A DNA stretch of 64,000 nt from Atrichornis clamosus (GCA_013400975.1 WBMZ01012048.1:1-64000), one strand, 5' to 3'. Positions 36,973-51,828 are shown, counted from the stretch's first letter. Translations and numbers: made by a program. Notes: generated from the letters alone by a model not told the origin.

Positions 36973-39900
36973 CCACGTCCCCTCCCTGTGCTGCACGGGG
37001 AGAAGTCGCTGAGGTTGACAGCATGGGAGAATTCAAATCGGAACAGTGGGGTTGTTGGCATGGCCAAGACTTTTGGGAATATATCAAGGAGCAGAGATGC
37101 TCAAAATGCAGCTCTGGTCTGGTGGTGACTCTGGAGCAAGTTGGCCAGATGGTGGTGGTTTGCTTCCACAGAGAGAGAGCAGGAAAGGAACAAGAAATAA
37201 GGAGTTTGTTATTCTCAGTTTTCTGAGGTCAGCATTTCTTGCCATCTTAAAGAGTTCTAAAAATAGATCCTTTACATTTGCAGAGAATTGGCTGTTGGAG
37301 TTTTCTCATGGATGCTTCAGGCAAGATTGAATGGGGATGTGCTTAAGATGTGGGTGAAAGGGGAAGAAGTTGGTCAGAAAGCATCCGTGTTAAAAATGTG
37401 ATCCATATTGTAAGAGTCTGCTTCCGTAAGGAATCAACCCTGTCTTTGCAGAGGCCCAGCAAGAGATAAGCAGATGCTGACAAAATACCTGGCAAAGGCC
37501 TTTCCCACTTTAATGAGGATGACATTGGATTGCCTTTATCTGAAAAACAAAGATGGTTCTCTTTGAAATTTATACAGATTAAAAGATCTTGCTGGTTTTC
37601 AGATTATTCCTTCTGTCTGGTGTTATTGATATGTGTCTGGTCTAATTTTGGACCATAGCAACCTGCTTAAAAACAGAGCTATGGATAAAATAGCAGCAAA
37701 GATGACACATATGGTGGTCAAAGACAATCCTGGGGGAATTTTCCACTAATGGAAAATAAAGACCGAGTCTTTTTTCCTCAAGGATAGAATAAGCCTAACT
37801 GTATTTAATACCTATGGGTTAGAATGTGCTTCTTGTTGATATATATAAATATAATATTCAGAGAAAGGAAAGTTTATTTGCTTGTTGTGCAGAAGAAGTT
37901 GACATTTGCATTGAGCTGCACTATCCATTTGCCCTGCTCTGTTCCCCTGGCAGAGTTTATTGGAGAGAGGGATGCTCAGCTCCACACAAAATCTAGAGTG
38001 CAGGATCCCAAAGCAAACTCTGAGGACCAGAGTTCAGCTGTGATGAAGTATCCTCTGCCCCAGGCCTGTTCACAACTGACTGTCCACCTGTCAGAGAGCA
38101 GCTGCCTGTCCAATTACAGAATTGCTTATCTGAGACCCAGCAGCCAGAGCACCTGCATCAAGAAGACACTCACATGGGGTAATAACAGTGGAGCCCCCTG
38201 AGAGGTTGGGTATGAAGTGAGCCATGACTGGCAAAGCATTATTTGTCCAGAGAGAGCAAACTAGTTTTGTACAAACTGCTCTCTAGCCTGGGAGGCCATG
38301 ACAGGCAATGGCCAATATCAGAGGCTTCACAGGGCGGCAGAGGTGTTCTGCAGCATCAGCGTCAGCTTGCCCACTGGAGCATTGCTTTCTAGCTCTCCAT
38401 CTGGAAGTGTTGGTGCCTAGCCAAGAAAAGTAACTGGACAAGCCACATAGGCTGTGACGGTGGCCCCGGAGAAGCTCTGATATCCTGCCAACCACTGGCT
38501 TCATCCCTGCTGCTAGACCTGCCAAGCCAGGCATGAGAGGGGCTAACAGCACGTGCCAAGTGAACAAGAGCATGGATAGATGCTCCCGTTTGGGAGCAAT
38601 GCTGCAATGCTGCACGTCAGCAAGATGACGGTTCAAGCAAGAGAGGGTATCCCCCTAATGTCAAGGTACAATGAGGTCAGGGACGAGTTCAGTTTCCACT
38701 GAGCAGATCGATCGCTCACTGGGATATTTCCACCTTTCATCTGGATACAGGGAAAGGGTAGAAGTGGGAGAACTTTCTACTAATAGGTAAAGATAGGAGA
38801 AAATTTTAAATTGATAAGATTTATCATGCTTTCTGTAGCTATTTGTCTGTGAATGAAGGGTTAGCCCAATAAATCTTTATGTGTGTGTGACGGAGAACCA
38901 GCTCTATCCATTCATCTAGAGAAGAGGCTGATCTTTCTCTGTGCCTGCAGCAACTTCTGCCTTTAGGGTGTGTGTTTTTCATAAGGCAGGTTGCAATAGG
39001 AAACCCATGACATGAAAAGTCATCATGAGATCAAAAGTCTAAAGCATTCTGCAGGTTTGACACACTAAGGTTGAATTAGCTAAGATCCCCACACCATAAT
39101 CCATGGTGTCCCTTGACCTAAGCATCACTGATTTCACAGCCTTTTCTGAATGCCTGCAGTCTGCTAACAGGAGGTGGTCAGGTCAAGCCATGAGAATTTA
39201 AAGCGTGAAAATCTGGATTAGCATTTCCACAGGCAGTGAGAGGGTGAAGCTTTCCCATGCGTGCCATGCCTTTGCTGAAGTTCTTCCCAAACAAGCAGCT
39301 TGCAGCTGCTGTAACTCTGCTTGTTTTGCCATGCCCTACACATTTGCAGACATTACTACTGTCTGTGAACAGTAGCCCTTGGCGTTAAGGATGAGTGTCC
39401 ACAGTGACATTAGATAAGACAAAAATTAAGTCTTCGAAAGCCCAGATCAAAGGAGGAACAGATGATAACAACTGGGAGATGGGGCATGGAGTTAGGGGTG
39501 GGGGATGCATGGGCAGTCTTGGCTGGAAACATCTAGAACAGATTATTTCTAGAGAGTGAGAGTGCCAGGAGAAATGGGCCATGCTTGGTCTGTCTGCAGC
39601 TTCTGCAGATGTGAGAATCTATGCTTGGGAAAGTTCTATAGCTGAGTTCCCATGCTCACTGGGATGCTTTCAACAGGAATTAAACTATATGCTGTTTGGA
39701 TGTGCTTTTCTGGCTAAGTATCTGCAAACACATATTGCATATTAAGCACCCCTCAGTCTAAATAGCATGTCTTTCTACCTAAAGTGTTCCTCTCTTATAT
39801 GTGCTATTTATTCTGTGCATCATCTTGCTGGCTGGTTGCAGGACAAATGGAAGTGATATGGTCCATGATGTTCATTACTTCTACACTTGTCATGACATGG

Positions 39901-40388
39901 AGAAGGCAGGGTTGAACCTCAGCTAGTGTATGCATTTAAAGAAATAGAAACCAGCAAGTTTCATACTGCTCTGTAGTGGTGAAACTGATGTCCTTGTGTG
40001 TGTATTGTGGGGTTATCCATGTGGTACAATAATTTGCAGAGACATAGGATACATCTCAGAGCCATATGATAAACTGCATTTGTCATGCCTGGCTGTGCAG
40101 GACTTCAAATGTGAGCAGTCATTCACTGGAGAGGAAAGGGCGGTGGTTCCCTTATTTGTAGCTTCACTCAGTTTTGAGGAAGCAGATATTGGAGGTCCCA
40201 CCTCTGTGGTTTTGGTCATTTCTCTAATGTGTCTTGTCATGTTCCGGTCCCTCCAAGGACTGCTAGATGTCCGGTATTTAGGGCAGCGGACTTTACAAGC
40301 TCAATGGTACAAGAAAATGGTGAATTACAGTCAATGCTGAACAGATGTAACTCTTCCTGTGCACAGTTTAGTTTTTCTTTTGGGTTGT
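36973..40388. other. Non-coding upstream of EMP1
   Basis: No recognised gene. The longest frames, 125 codons plus at 37824-38201 and 117 codons minus at 38283-38636, lack family features. Confidence 0.55.
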
Positions 40389-40411
40389 TGGTTTGGTTTG
40401 GTTTGGTTTGG
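40389..40411. repeat. (GGTTT)n simple repeat
   Basis: About four tandem copies of GGTTT. Confidence 0.9.
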
Positions 40412-43400
40412 GGTTCTTTTATGTTGGGGATGATCTCTGTCCTAAATTCTTTAGTAAACTGTATGAAGAAAAAAAACCTACAGAAACATCTGTATCTGAT
40501 TTTTCCAAAATCACTTGGATTGCCACACTGACTGATCTTTTGAAAGTGCATGATAAGTATTGAATAGAAAATGCCTTGAGTTTATAGTATTTGTGCAGGA
40601 ATGATTTGTCACAAAGCTTTAGCAGGCAAAAACTGAAATAGTTCCCTCCAGGACTTTAGCATTATTTGTGGGATCTCTGACAGAATGCATTCCCCACATC
40701 TTACTTATCACATCTGGGAAGACCCAAAAGTTCTCTTGTTTCTTAACAGGAATAAAAAATTAGTATGGGCATGAGATAAGGAGACAATTCCTATCATAAC
40801 TTCATAGTGATTGGAATTTAGTTTTGTCCTCCCATGTGGAAAGGGTCATACACTTTGTTCTTATGTCAGAAAGGGAGACGTGATTCTGCTGTGCCGTGGG
40901 TGGACTGGCATCTCACACTGCCTGACAATCACATTGTGGTCGCTGCAGAAGATTCTGCAAGATTGGGTATGTGGTAATCCATTTGTAACTGGTGGAGGGG
41001 TTTGAACTAATTTTCAGGGGGACGGATAGCCCAATGGTGCCTTACCTTCCCGGGTGCTGTTGGACGGCTGAATGTGACCCTCAGGCTGAGCTTCTGAACA
41101 CATGGAGGAGGCAGCATGAACTAGCTGGTGCTAGGAATAGAGACCTGAACCTGGGAAAATTTAGCTTTTTTTCTGTGTTCTGATGTCAAAGAAGGTGTCA
41201 GCCTTCTGATGAAGGCAGCCAAGATGAGAGCCAACTGAAATGTGGTGGTCTTCCCCTGCTTTTATTAGAGCAGGAAAACTGCAGTCCCCATCTCATTTTT
41301 CTTTACTTTAACCTCCATCTTCTTCTCTTCTTTTTTTCCATTGGAAAAAGCCCAGCTGAAGGTATTTGTTTGTAATGTGCAAATGGTACCACTGGTGTGG
41401 CAGACCCATCTGAGCTGTCACCTTCCACAAGAACCTCTCCCACACCACATCAAAGAGATGGTGATTGGTGGTATTCTCCATCTGCACATGAAGGCCTTTC
41501 TCGTGCATTCTGGTAACCAAAGAGGTTTTCTTTATTGCTCTCTCCTGCTCCTGGTTCACTTCTAGCTCTGTCTTCTGTGACTGTTGTACTATGAAGTACA
41601 TGCTACTAATTGCTTCACCAACAGGTTTTACTATGTTAGTGGAGGAAAAAAATCCTACAAGCACCAAGAAATAGCGTAAGTTGACAGTGCTTTACTCTTC
41701 TCCTTCCATTCAGTGGCAACAAAGTGGATTAGCTGCTTGACCATCCTGCATCCTGGATTGCAACTGTGTTGATTGTCCGTAGAAATGGACCTTGGCTAAG
41801 AGGCCAAGGCAAGGACAGGTGCCATTTCCACTGTGGTTGAGGTTTCATAATGGGATGTATTTCTGTTTATCTGCTGCTCCCATGAGCTGTTTGCATGTGT
41901 TAGTTCTACTTAAGATTTGCTGGACTTTCTTAGAGCAGATGTTGGTGTCCTGAGAAAATTTTAGGATCTCTTTTTGCCGCCAGAGGTAAGGTTTGGAAGG
42001 CACATGAAGACTTCTGTACCTGCTTCTCACTCTCTGCAACATCTTGCTTTTTTGAATCTCAGGATGCATTTATTTAAGTAATGTTGTAGTGTCACAGACT
42101 TTACAGATATTCAGGAAGAGTGGTAGTCTGGGAAGGTAGACGGCAGAGACTGCAAGGGACCTGGCATTATTGACAAACCAAGCAGGCAGACCACTTTCTC
42201 AACTGAATGGAAAGAAAAGCCCAGGGGAGGCTTGCTAGTGGTTACCTGTACTGATTTCCCAGTGAGGAGAAGGTTTCATGGGAGGGAGAAAAGCACCAAG
42301 TTCAATGAATAGTGAGGAGGAAGGAGAAGAAAAAAGGGAGGTGTAGCTGAGGTAGAAAGGCAGGCTGGACATTGACAAGGTCAGGGCAGGACAGAGAGGG
42401 CTGAACACCATGGGCAATGCAGCCAATAAGGATAACGCCTCTGAGCTCCAAGTCCCTGAACAAAGTGCAGAGAGCTGGCAGGAGGCTGGGAAGTCCTCTC
42501 CTTCCTGTTGCTGTTGCATGGAAGAGGGAGGGGACAATCTCTAGGGTTTTTTCATTCCCTGACAGAGAGGGAAATGATTCCCGTGACTGCAGAGCAATGG
42601 TTCCCTTCTGAAAGAGGAAGCATCTACTCGTGTCACACTCTGGGCCAGCTTCTGAGTTGATTTGCAGCAGGACAAACCTGGAACAACTTGCATTGACTTC
42701 ATGGCAGTCTTTCTGATTAATGAATCAGGGATTGAAGCAGTGCCACCATGTCAAGAAAATGGTGGTAAACACAGAATCTGTGAGGAGGAAAACCTCTTAC
42801 CACAGCACAAAGACTGAACATTTAACCAAGCTCTCTCTCCTTCCTTGCTGCCTGCTCTCCTTGCTTCTTGCCAGCTCTTCATTGGACTTTTGAGAAAGAA
42901 CATAAATTATTCTTTGCTCCCTGTTCCCTGTCTGTGCCTTATGCATTCACAAACACAAAAATTTTCATGACTCCATTCCTTCTCCTTTTGTAATGTACAG
43001 TCACCACTTGCATGTCTCCCTCGTGCTTGAGGCAGGATATGGGCAGGAAATAATAACACAAGATTCAAACTGAAAAAATGCAAGCCTATTATCTGGGGGA
43101 AAATAAATTCAAAGTTAGCTATTCAGAGGGTGTGAACCTTTGGGACTTGTAAGAGAAATAAAGCTGGAAGCAACTAGCAGGGACAGCAGACAGAGTTCTG
43201 GAGAAGAGTTACAACGTGATATAGCACCTAGCACAGAACAACAAAATGTCATTTAGAGCTCTTCAGATGCTGATGTCCCTCTCACGTCCACAAATCTCAG
43301 AGGTATATTTCACTCCCTATCAGAGATGCCCTGTCAGTGGTAATGACAGTGGAAGTTAAAGGTTTCCATTGCTTAGAGGATTTCCCTTGAATCCTATGAC

Positions 43401-46400
43401 AAGACATCTCTCTAAGTGTAGTCACAACAGTGCTGTGGGACTGAGGAACTGCCTGGATGGTCTACAATACTTTCATATCAGTCAAAGTCAGAGGCATCGT
43501 GTCCCTGTGCAGCTCCATACTGGGAATATGGGGGAAGATATGAGCTAGCGAGAGGGAGGAGAAAGGGAGCACCCACCACATTGCCAGGCTCTGAGGGTGA
43601 TTGATAGCACAAATGATTAAAAGCCTGGGGTTTTTTATTTCAAGTGTGCTTATGAAGGGTGATGCTTTGTGAATGTGAACAAAAATCAGCAAAATGTCTC
43701 AATGTCACAAAATGATTGCTTGAATTTGGTAGGTGTGTCTGAACACCTCCATCCCTGTGAGATATATGACAAAAAAGTGAGACTTAGTGAATTGAAGCAA
43801 AGGACATGACACTAGTACAGAGTGTTCACAGGTGAAGAATAAGGACTCTTGGAGGTGAACTGAAAAAATGCAAATTTTGAACCTTGGACTGAAGCTTGAG
43901 ATTTGCCCTAAAACTGTTGGTCCTGCCTTGCTGAAAACAAATGTTACCTCTCCTGTGATATGCAAAGGAATGGGTCTACTTTATAACACTCATCAAAATT
44001 GGACTAGAGCGTAAAACTGAGCTCAATGAGGCACACGCCGAAAAACCTGCAATGATAGCTTTGTGGTGGCCAAATTTGGTATGAATGATGAGTTTTCTGG
44101 GTTAAGAGAAGCACAGAGGAGCAAGGGACACCATCATCTTCATCACTTCCAGAAGAACAGAGCAAAAGTCTTCTGAGTGCAGAGTCTGATCCTCTTCACA
44201 ATGCTGAGTGTGTTGGGCTGAGCAGTGTGCAGGCAGCTGACAGGCCACTCCAATGTCCTATTTCTATTATTGCAGCTAAAGAGGCAGTGAGACACATGTC
44301 AGCAACTCCTATGTGGTACTTGAGTTACATCTCTCAAAGCTGGTTATACTCCTTAAACTGCTTATGTTTTCTACAGATGACGGGGAAAGAGGCCCTTCTG
44401 ACTCATGAACCACTTGCAGAACAGCTACTCCCACCAGATCACCACCAGCTCCATCTGGCTGGCTGCAGAATCCTTTTCTCTATAAGAAAAGTGGTCAGGG
44501 TGACAGGGAAAGGAGGTATTAATGTCCTTTGAACTCTCCAAATGTTGCAGCAAGGATGGACTCACTGTGAGTCAGAAGCAGTAGTGTGGCAGGGCAGATC
44601 AGCTCTCTTCAGGCAATGAACACTTATGGGCTGCACTGCTGCTTATGGAGGTTCCTTGTGCTGCCTCCCATCCACTTGTTCCAATCTAGTGCTGTCGCCT
44701 TCATGACTCAATGCAGAGGTGATATCCGTGCCACGGGAAAAAAAGTGGGCATAATGAAACTCTGAAGGTTAAGAGAGATCTCTGCATGTCACAGCCACCA
44801 AAATAAGTGATTGCCGAGTGAAAGCAGGATGGAAATGTCAATGACAAATGGAAGCTGCAAAGTCTTCGGTAGCTGATGTGCAGCCTCATGTCTCAGAGGG
44901 GTTTTACTGTTGTCTCTGCTGTCCCCTTTTGGGGGAGCAGGATACGTGGCTGTGCTGGAGACGTGAATTCCCAGCCTTTCTCTTTGTTGGAAACTGATCT
45001 CGCCCAATACTCATACAAGTGGCAACTAACGGATGGTTCTCCTTCCCACTGTGTCCCAGCAACAGCTGATGCGGCTCACCAGTGTGGGTCACTGCGTATG
45101 CACTGTGTCCCTCCCAAAATGCCTGGAGAGAGTTGCCAAGCTGAGAGGCTCTGAGTCACAGAAGATCTGTGGAGGTTTCTTTTCCCAGGAGTCTCTGCAG
45201 GCAGGCTGCTGCTCAGCCTGTGCCTTGCTGGGTACTATGTGCTACTTGTAGAGCTGAGTTCTTAAAACATGAAAGGCCAGCTTGTCACTGTAATTTAAAA
45301 ATCCTTTTGCCGTCTAGGGAAATGTCAGCAGGCAGAAACAAGTAATGGGAGGGCTTGACCCAGACACAAAGAAGCTTCTGTTTTCTGCCTGTCCTGGCTG
45401 TCAGTGGTGTTAGGTTGCTCACTGCTGCTCAGGAAAGCAGCTCTGGAAATTCTCTGCCTTCCACGAAGACTGAAGACATGTGAAGTGAAATGCCTCTGCC
45501 TGAATAAACACCTGCCAGACTGTCATGGGAAGAGCTGGGCTGCTGAAGTACAGCAGGGCAAGGACTGGCGCCAGGCCCAAACTGGGAGTCGAGGAGAATC
45601 CTCTGGCAAAGCTGACACCTTGTTTTTCCACCTTCAGGTGTAATCGATACCCAGGTGCTGGAGTGACTAAACTTGCCCGCTGTTGCTGCCACTGGTTCAG
45701 CTGCACCAAGCAGTGTGCAGGAATAGAGGGAGGGGATGGGTGTGAGAGAAATTCCTGTCTCAAGAACTACAGAGGCATTTTCATGCCTGGGATACTTTCC
45801 TATTTGCTTTCCCCCAAAGTGGCCTCTCTCACCTTGGAGACAGTGTGGCACCTGAAACCATGGGGCACATGACCCTGAGGTTATTGGCAGCTGCAAAGTC
45901 AGGAGCAGAAGGCATATTTTGCAGTTCAGAATCGCAGCTGGGGAATTCTGAGGGACTGAATGTGGAGGAGTTGGGGTGTATCAGAAGAGGATATCAGGGT
46001 GACCTCCTGGCTGAGCCTGTGGTTTGGCAGAAGAGAGTGGTGGGTGTGCTGTGCCTGCACTTGGCCCACTGGTCTGTTGCTGATCCATCCTACTCTTGGT
46101 AGATGGCTCAAGTAGGATCCTGTGTACAGCCCCGTTCACAGCTGATGGAAGCTTGCCCAAGGCATCCTGGCCTGCCTTCACTGGCCCCATAGATGAAGGG
46201 AAGGGACACATCAAGAATGTTTCAACTCAATGGAGGTGAGGAGTTGCAGTGGAATGGTGCAGATCTGCACCCTATCCTCCACTGGTGTGGATAGCCCCAA
46301 CCTTCCCTGTGCAGTAACTCTGATTTTCCTATGCAGCCTTCAGATCCCCTGGAACTCAGTAACAGAAACCAATCAGCATCTGTGTTCAGTTTCTTGCATC

Positions 46401-46589
46401 CCTGTGTTTGCTTGATTTAAGGTCCAGGTTGTGTGAAAACAACTAGGTCTAGTTATCACGAAGTGTCCTCACATACCTGTTGTCTGAGCACACTGCATCT
46501 GTAAGGGCTGGTGCCAGGCCCTCCTGTGCACTGGACCAGTCTCAAAGGCAAGCCCTGGCTCTGGAGGGCTCTGTAAATGGGATCATAAG
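40412..46589. other. Non-coding, no gene recognised
   Basis: Several 100-155 codon frames occur around 45400-45900 on both strands and mutually overlap, as expected in GC-richer non-coding DNA. No splice-consistent exon set or family motif was seen. Confidence 0.55.
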
Positions 46590-47490
46590 TAAGAAAACAA
46601 GCGCCAACCCGAGCACTTCAAATGGTCAGTCTCGACAAAGAGCTCATCAGAAGGACCTCACAGAGCTCTGTGGTAGCACTAGTGCTATTCAACACACTTG
46701 TTATGGTCTGGACAGGAACATGAACAGCAAGTTAATAGTTTGCTTGTGTCCCACAATTATTCCAGAGAGGCAATATAAAGCTGACTGCAAAGGATTGCAG
46801 AAAATCTCCTGGCACTGAGTGGCTGGGCACTCCCTGGCAGATGAAATTCAGTGGTGGCAAATGCAAGGGAATTCCACTAGGAAGAAAACAGTTTGGCCAT
46901 ACAGATATATTGAATGTCTCTAAGTCAGCTGCTACCAGCAGAGAAAGAAATTCTTGGATTCATTGCAGATAGGCTGCTGAAAACAGTCTCTCAAGTCTCT
47001 GTCAAGGTCAAAAAACCAAAGAGAAATGTTAGGAATGAGTACAGAAGAAACAAAGAACATGATTATGCTTCTGTGTACTTCATGGTCTGCTGAAAGTTTG
47101 AAAGTTGTGAGTGCTTCTGGTTACTACATTGAAGAGCATAAAGAAACACTAGTAAGAGAAGAGAAGAGATCAACAATGATCAGAAGTAGGAGACAGTTTC
47201 TGGGTAAACACAGATTGCTAATCTTGAAGAAGAGATGCCTGAAAGGGAATCACAAATGGTATGGAGAATGTCAACAAAGAACTAAAATTCATGCAGTTCC
47301 ATATCACAAAAACTACTGGCACTTGATAAACTGGTTAGGCAACAGGTTTAAAATAAACAAACTACAGACTTTTCCACGTAGGCATCAAGGAATAATGGAT
47401 CTCTGCCACAGACTTGGTGGAAGACAATCCATGAAGGGGTTTGGCACACCTATGCAGCATATTTTCTTTGGAGACTTGAATGCAACAGCA
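46590..47490 (+). repeat. Long remnant of an old CR1 LINE (3' part)
   Basis: Plus orientation. Landmarks follow the CR1 3' region in order: AAGGACCTCACAGAGCTCTG, CTGGCAGATGAAATTCAGTG, AAGAAATTCTTGGATTCATT, GTCAAGGTCAAAAAACCAAA, TACTTCATGGTCTGCTGAAA, AGGCAACAGGTTTAAAATAA. The corresponding consensus is ggcagatgaaattcaatg...gatcttggagtcattgtgga...tccatggt...ggcagcaggtttaaaacaa. The copy is old and broken. The 155-codon frame at 47026-47493 lies inside it and is not a conserved product. The element's own terminal repeat is not visible. Confidence 0.85.
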
Positions 47491-50400
47491 TAGATATTAG
47501 CTCTGCATCAGAAATGTCCTAAACAGCAGGCTGATGGGAGGTGTGCAGGCAGACTGGGATATAGTTTATTATTTCCTCTGTTTCTCATACTTCTTTCCTA
47601 AGTGAAGTCACTGCAAGAGAAGAGATGCTGTTCTTTCAGTGTGGGCTAGCACAGGCCGTCTTACATTTTTAGTAAAACTGATTTTTTGGGATTTGTTGTG
47701 CTACAGTAATTTCCCAAGTTATTATCTGACCACTGGTGTCATATTACAGGAGAAGTGGAAAGTGAACCGATGAGCTGGAGAAGAGAGCAAACTTCCAGAT
47801 AGAGAGCTAACATCTCTTATGGGCATTCCTAATGTTTTTTGCAGTGGTGTGTTAGGACACGCCATAAACCAGAAATGGGGACTTTTGAGTGAAAGCAAGC
47901 AAAGACTCTGGTAATGTTGTTAAAATGAGGCAAACATTTTTTTCCCTATTAGCTTTGCCAGGGCAGTGGGTGTCTTTAGACATTTAGGAGATAGAAGAGA
48001 TACAGTCTTCCCTTGCAGTAAATGTGCTCTGGCTGACTGATCCAAACAGTTACACCTGTCCAAGCAGGAAATGCCAAGTTTTGTATCAGCAATGAAATTT
48101 GGATTCTGCATATTTGCAACTGTGAGTAGAACATTTGCAGAAATAACTGAGAGTAAAATTTGTCCCTAGGGATGTTGGTCTTTCCAGCTTGCACAGATTC
48201 ATTGCTTGGGGACAAATTTCAATTAAGGAAAATAATTTTGCATGAATAAGCTGAAAGGAAGTATAAGCTGTCCATAGACAATCTTTGCAGGGGAAAAGGA
48301 AAGTTCAGGATTGTGGGATGCTGGTAAGAGAAACATGTTGGTTGTGGCTTAGCACAGTTTCAATCAGCAAGCCATCCTAGACACAACCTCTCTGGAGGTG
48401 TTTCACAGTGTAAGATCCTGTCACAGCTCTGGGGAGGGAGAGAAGATTCCCTCTGTAAACAAAGCTGTGTTTTGATTTATTTGGCCTTTTCCATTTCAAA
48501 TCCTGTTGCCTGCCATGTTGTTTAATGACCAATCTCTCCTCAGAGACTACAGCTTTTAAAATTATACACATCCTGAACAATTTCAGCTGTGGTCCTGCTT
48601 TTTTTTCCTGTTCTGTTCTGCCCAGTTTCTGACTCCACCTTCTCTGCCTGCCCAGCCTCCTCGGTAGACAATGTTTTTCTATTTAATTTTATGAAACTAA
48701 TGAAAGGCATTTATATCCCCTCCCCCAGGATTGGAGAAGAAAAGCCCACATCTGGAGGTCATTCACAGCTGGAAGATCTCTTCTGACATTCCTTGCTTTG
48801 AAATCCAATCCATGTAGCCTTCTGTCTAAATACTCTGTTGCAGACATGGCAGAAAGAGGCTTTGTGAGGAGAGTCTGAGGAAACCTGTGACCTTTACGTC
48901 CTTTTTCAAGTGTGAGACTTTGAGCCTATCTTCCCCACAAGGACATTTTTATTTGAGTTTAGGGCTTCCTTGTTTTGAGGTCTCCAAATACACACTTTCG
49001 AAGCAATTAAAAAGGAGGTCTTTATTCTTCTGAGGTACTAAACATACCCAGCAACAGTTAAAAGGAGTTGTCTGAAGCATTACGTAGGTCCCAACATCCA
49101 CAACTGACTTTGTCCAAATGGCCCAGCCAGTGGCCTGTGGGCTGCTTTTTATCTGTAGAACAGTTCACCCAGGCTTCTAGTGGCTTTTCCACCACTGAAG
49201 AACAAAACATTATATTTCTTGCATCCTCCTTGCCCAGTTAGAGTAAATTGCTGTAATCTGACCCCTGCTTGCCAGGAAGGTGGATAATTTATAATTCCAT
49301 TTTACATACCTCAGAACAGAGACTTACTTGTTATTGCTGGGTTTGCTTAGCCTGTATAGGCTTTCTTCTATGACTGCATTATGGAGTGCTTTACAATGCT
49401 TACAACCACACTCATCACTGTCGTAAATGCCCTTGTCATGACTAATAGGACAAAGATCATTGAGCTGGTGGTCTGGAATCTGAGGCCTGGCACAGAGGAA
49501 ACAGGTGTGTCTTTTCCATAAAATAATAATTTTTTTTAAAGTGACGGGGGTGTCCTGTTTGTTTCCCAATAGTATTCTGTCTGCTTTTATGTTCTGATAA
49601 TGGCCAGCAGCATCCTGTGCCTTTCCTGTGGGAGTTCACTGGTTTGGCTGTGCAACAGCCTCAGGTGTTTCATCCTGCATTGGATCTCTGGGACCTGAAT
49701 GTGTTTAACTACCTCGACTTTCTGGTGTGGCACTAAGCTACTGATTGCTTGCTTGCCTGGAAACATCTGCCTTGATGTTCCTTCTTGTATTGCAAATCTG
49801 AACACACTAGAGAGGCTGTATTCACCTATGTTAGTATAATTTGGGAACCATTCATGGTTAGTTGTTGAATTTTTACTCTTAAGTGAGCCTTATTCTGAAA
49901 AGAACAGATGTATTGTGTATGTACATGCACTCAAGAGTTGGAAGAATATATTATAATAGAGCTGTGTCAATTTTCTAGTCCTCGACCCCAGAGAGATTGA
50001 AGGCATCCATTCACCTTTTGATAAGTTAACTATTACAGCGTATGATTTACGCTGTTCTGTTTCACGTCATACCACTACAGGCACTGTTCAGCTCGTGTGT
50101 CACAGCTCAGAGGATAGTAATAAACCACTGAACAAGAGTGACTTAAACCATGACAGATTTTATAGGTACTTGTCAGACTCAATTCAGCATTCCAGGCTGC
50201 CCCACAAATGTAATGTAATTTAATGGTCTGCACATATCAGGGCCATATTCCACCTACATGCTACCTCAGTTTGACTCACATATTGTGACTATTTCCCTGA
50301 TAAATCTGCTGAGGCAACTAGGGGTTAATAGCTCTGGGGAATTAGTGACTTTTTTTTTTCTTTTCTCAAGCTTGAATTGTTCTTTGTGTGATAAAGTCAC

Positions 50401-51715
50401 GAGAACTTCTGGAGTAGACATGTATTTTGGGGAATATGGCTGCTTCTGCCTAGAGCTAGGCACTGGGATTAAATTTGCACCAGTAAAAAAGGCAAGCAGA
50501 ATGCTCGTTACTGTTACTGACTACTTATTCTAACAGTCTGAGGAAACAAACCAAACCATATTATTACTAATGATTATTACTGTTATCTGCTCTATGACAG
50601 TGCTGAGAAGGGCCCCAGTGTGCCAGATGCTGGTCAGAAATATGATTGGAAGTCAATGTGATGTTGGAATGCTATAGTCACCACTAGCATGGCTATCACA
50701 GAGATCCAGGTCCGTGTTTCAAAGTGCAATGATTGGCCTGAAAGAAAACCATTTTCTTTTCATAATTTTCTTCAGTTTGGATACTTTGGGAAGTATTTCT
50801 AGACATGTCATACTGACCTTCACACCTCAATTACTCTGTTTCTGGTGATCACATGGCTGTCATCAGGAGCAGGAGGGCCTGCCTTTGGAGGCAACCAGTC
50901 CTGTCCCACTGGGACTGTAACCTCTTTGCCTGCTGTGGCAGCTGGACACAGTCACAGCTGCAGCTCCCACAGATTGCTCTGGAATTGTGGTTCCTTAATA
51001 ATTCTGAAAATCTGGCTCTTGCTCCCAGCATTGCAAGTGGTGTGCTTCCTTTTGACAGGGTGTTGAACCAAGGCACGGCAGGGCTGGGACAGGCAGTTCT
51101 GCTGAAAAACTGGGCTTGCAGACACGGTGATGAAACTTTGTCTTGGAGGGACAGAGGGGAGTGGAGTACGCTGCTTAAGGGAGAAAATTAAAAAACCCCT
51201 ATCTGGTGTAATGGAAAAAAGGGAAATTTTTAGTTGAATATCAGGATTGACTTTTGTTGGTGTGTGGAATAGCTTCCCAAGGAAAATCCAGTAATGGAAG
51301 CCTGTGAGTTCTGGTCTCCAACACTGGACTGGACACAGCAGGACATACTACAGGCCAGGAAATGAACTTGCTTTGTCTGGGATGAAGACTATGGGCGTGA
51401 CCCTGCCCCACAAAAAACCCAATGTGTGTGTTGCCAGTGACCTCAGGGAACACAGACTCCTTCTAACCAGCAATCCAGTGCTGATTTTCTGTCTCTCCTA
51501 TTCACTCTAAGGTGTTTCTTATCAGTGCCTTGGAAACCCATGCCCTTCCATTCAATTCTACTGCTTGCTCCCTTCAGGCAGCTGTTAAGGAATAGTCCTG
51601 AGAGTTTCAGATGCACACAGCATTAGAAGAAGAGAGCCAGATATACTTCTCACCTGCAGGGGTGGGAGGGAGCACATCCCCACTGGGCATGAGGCCTGTA
51701 AGGCTGTATTTATTT
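47491..51715. other. Non-coding, no gene recognised
   Basis: Short AT-rich patches (49900-50250) but no gene-like structure. Confidence 0.55.
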
Positions 51716-51828
51716 CACAGAATCATAGAATCATTAAGGTTGGAAAGACCTCTAGGATCATCAAGTCCAACTGTCCACCCAGCACCACCACCATGTTCAC
51801 CACTGAACCATGTCCTCAACTGCCATTG
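51716..51828 (-). repeat. CR1 LINE 3' end
   Basis: TTCACAGAATCATAGAATCA opens with the reversed terminal repeat, followed by AAGGTTGGAAAGACCTCTAG, GATCATCAAGTCCAACTGTC and AACCATGTCCTCAACTGCCA. This is a close match to bird CR1 and among the least diverged copies in the window. Minus orientation, 5'-truncated. Confidence 0.93.
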
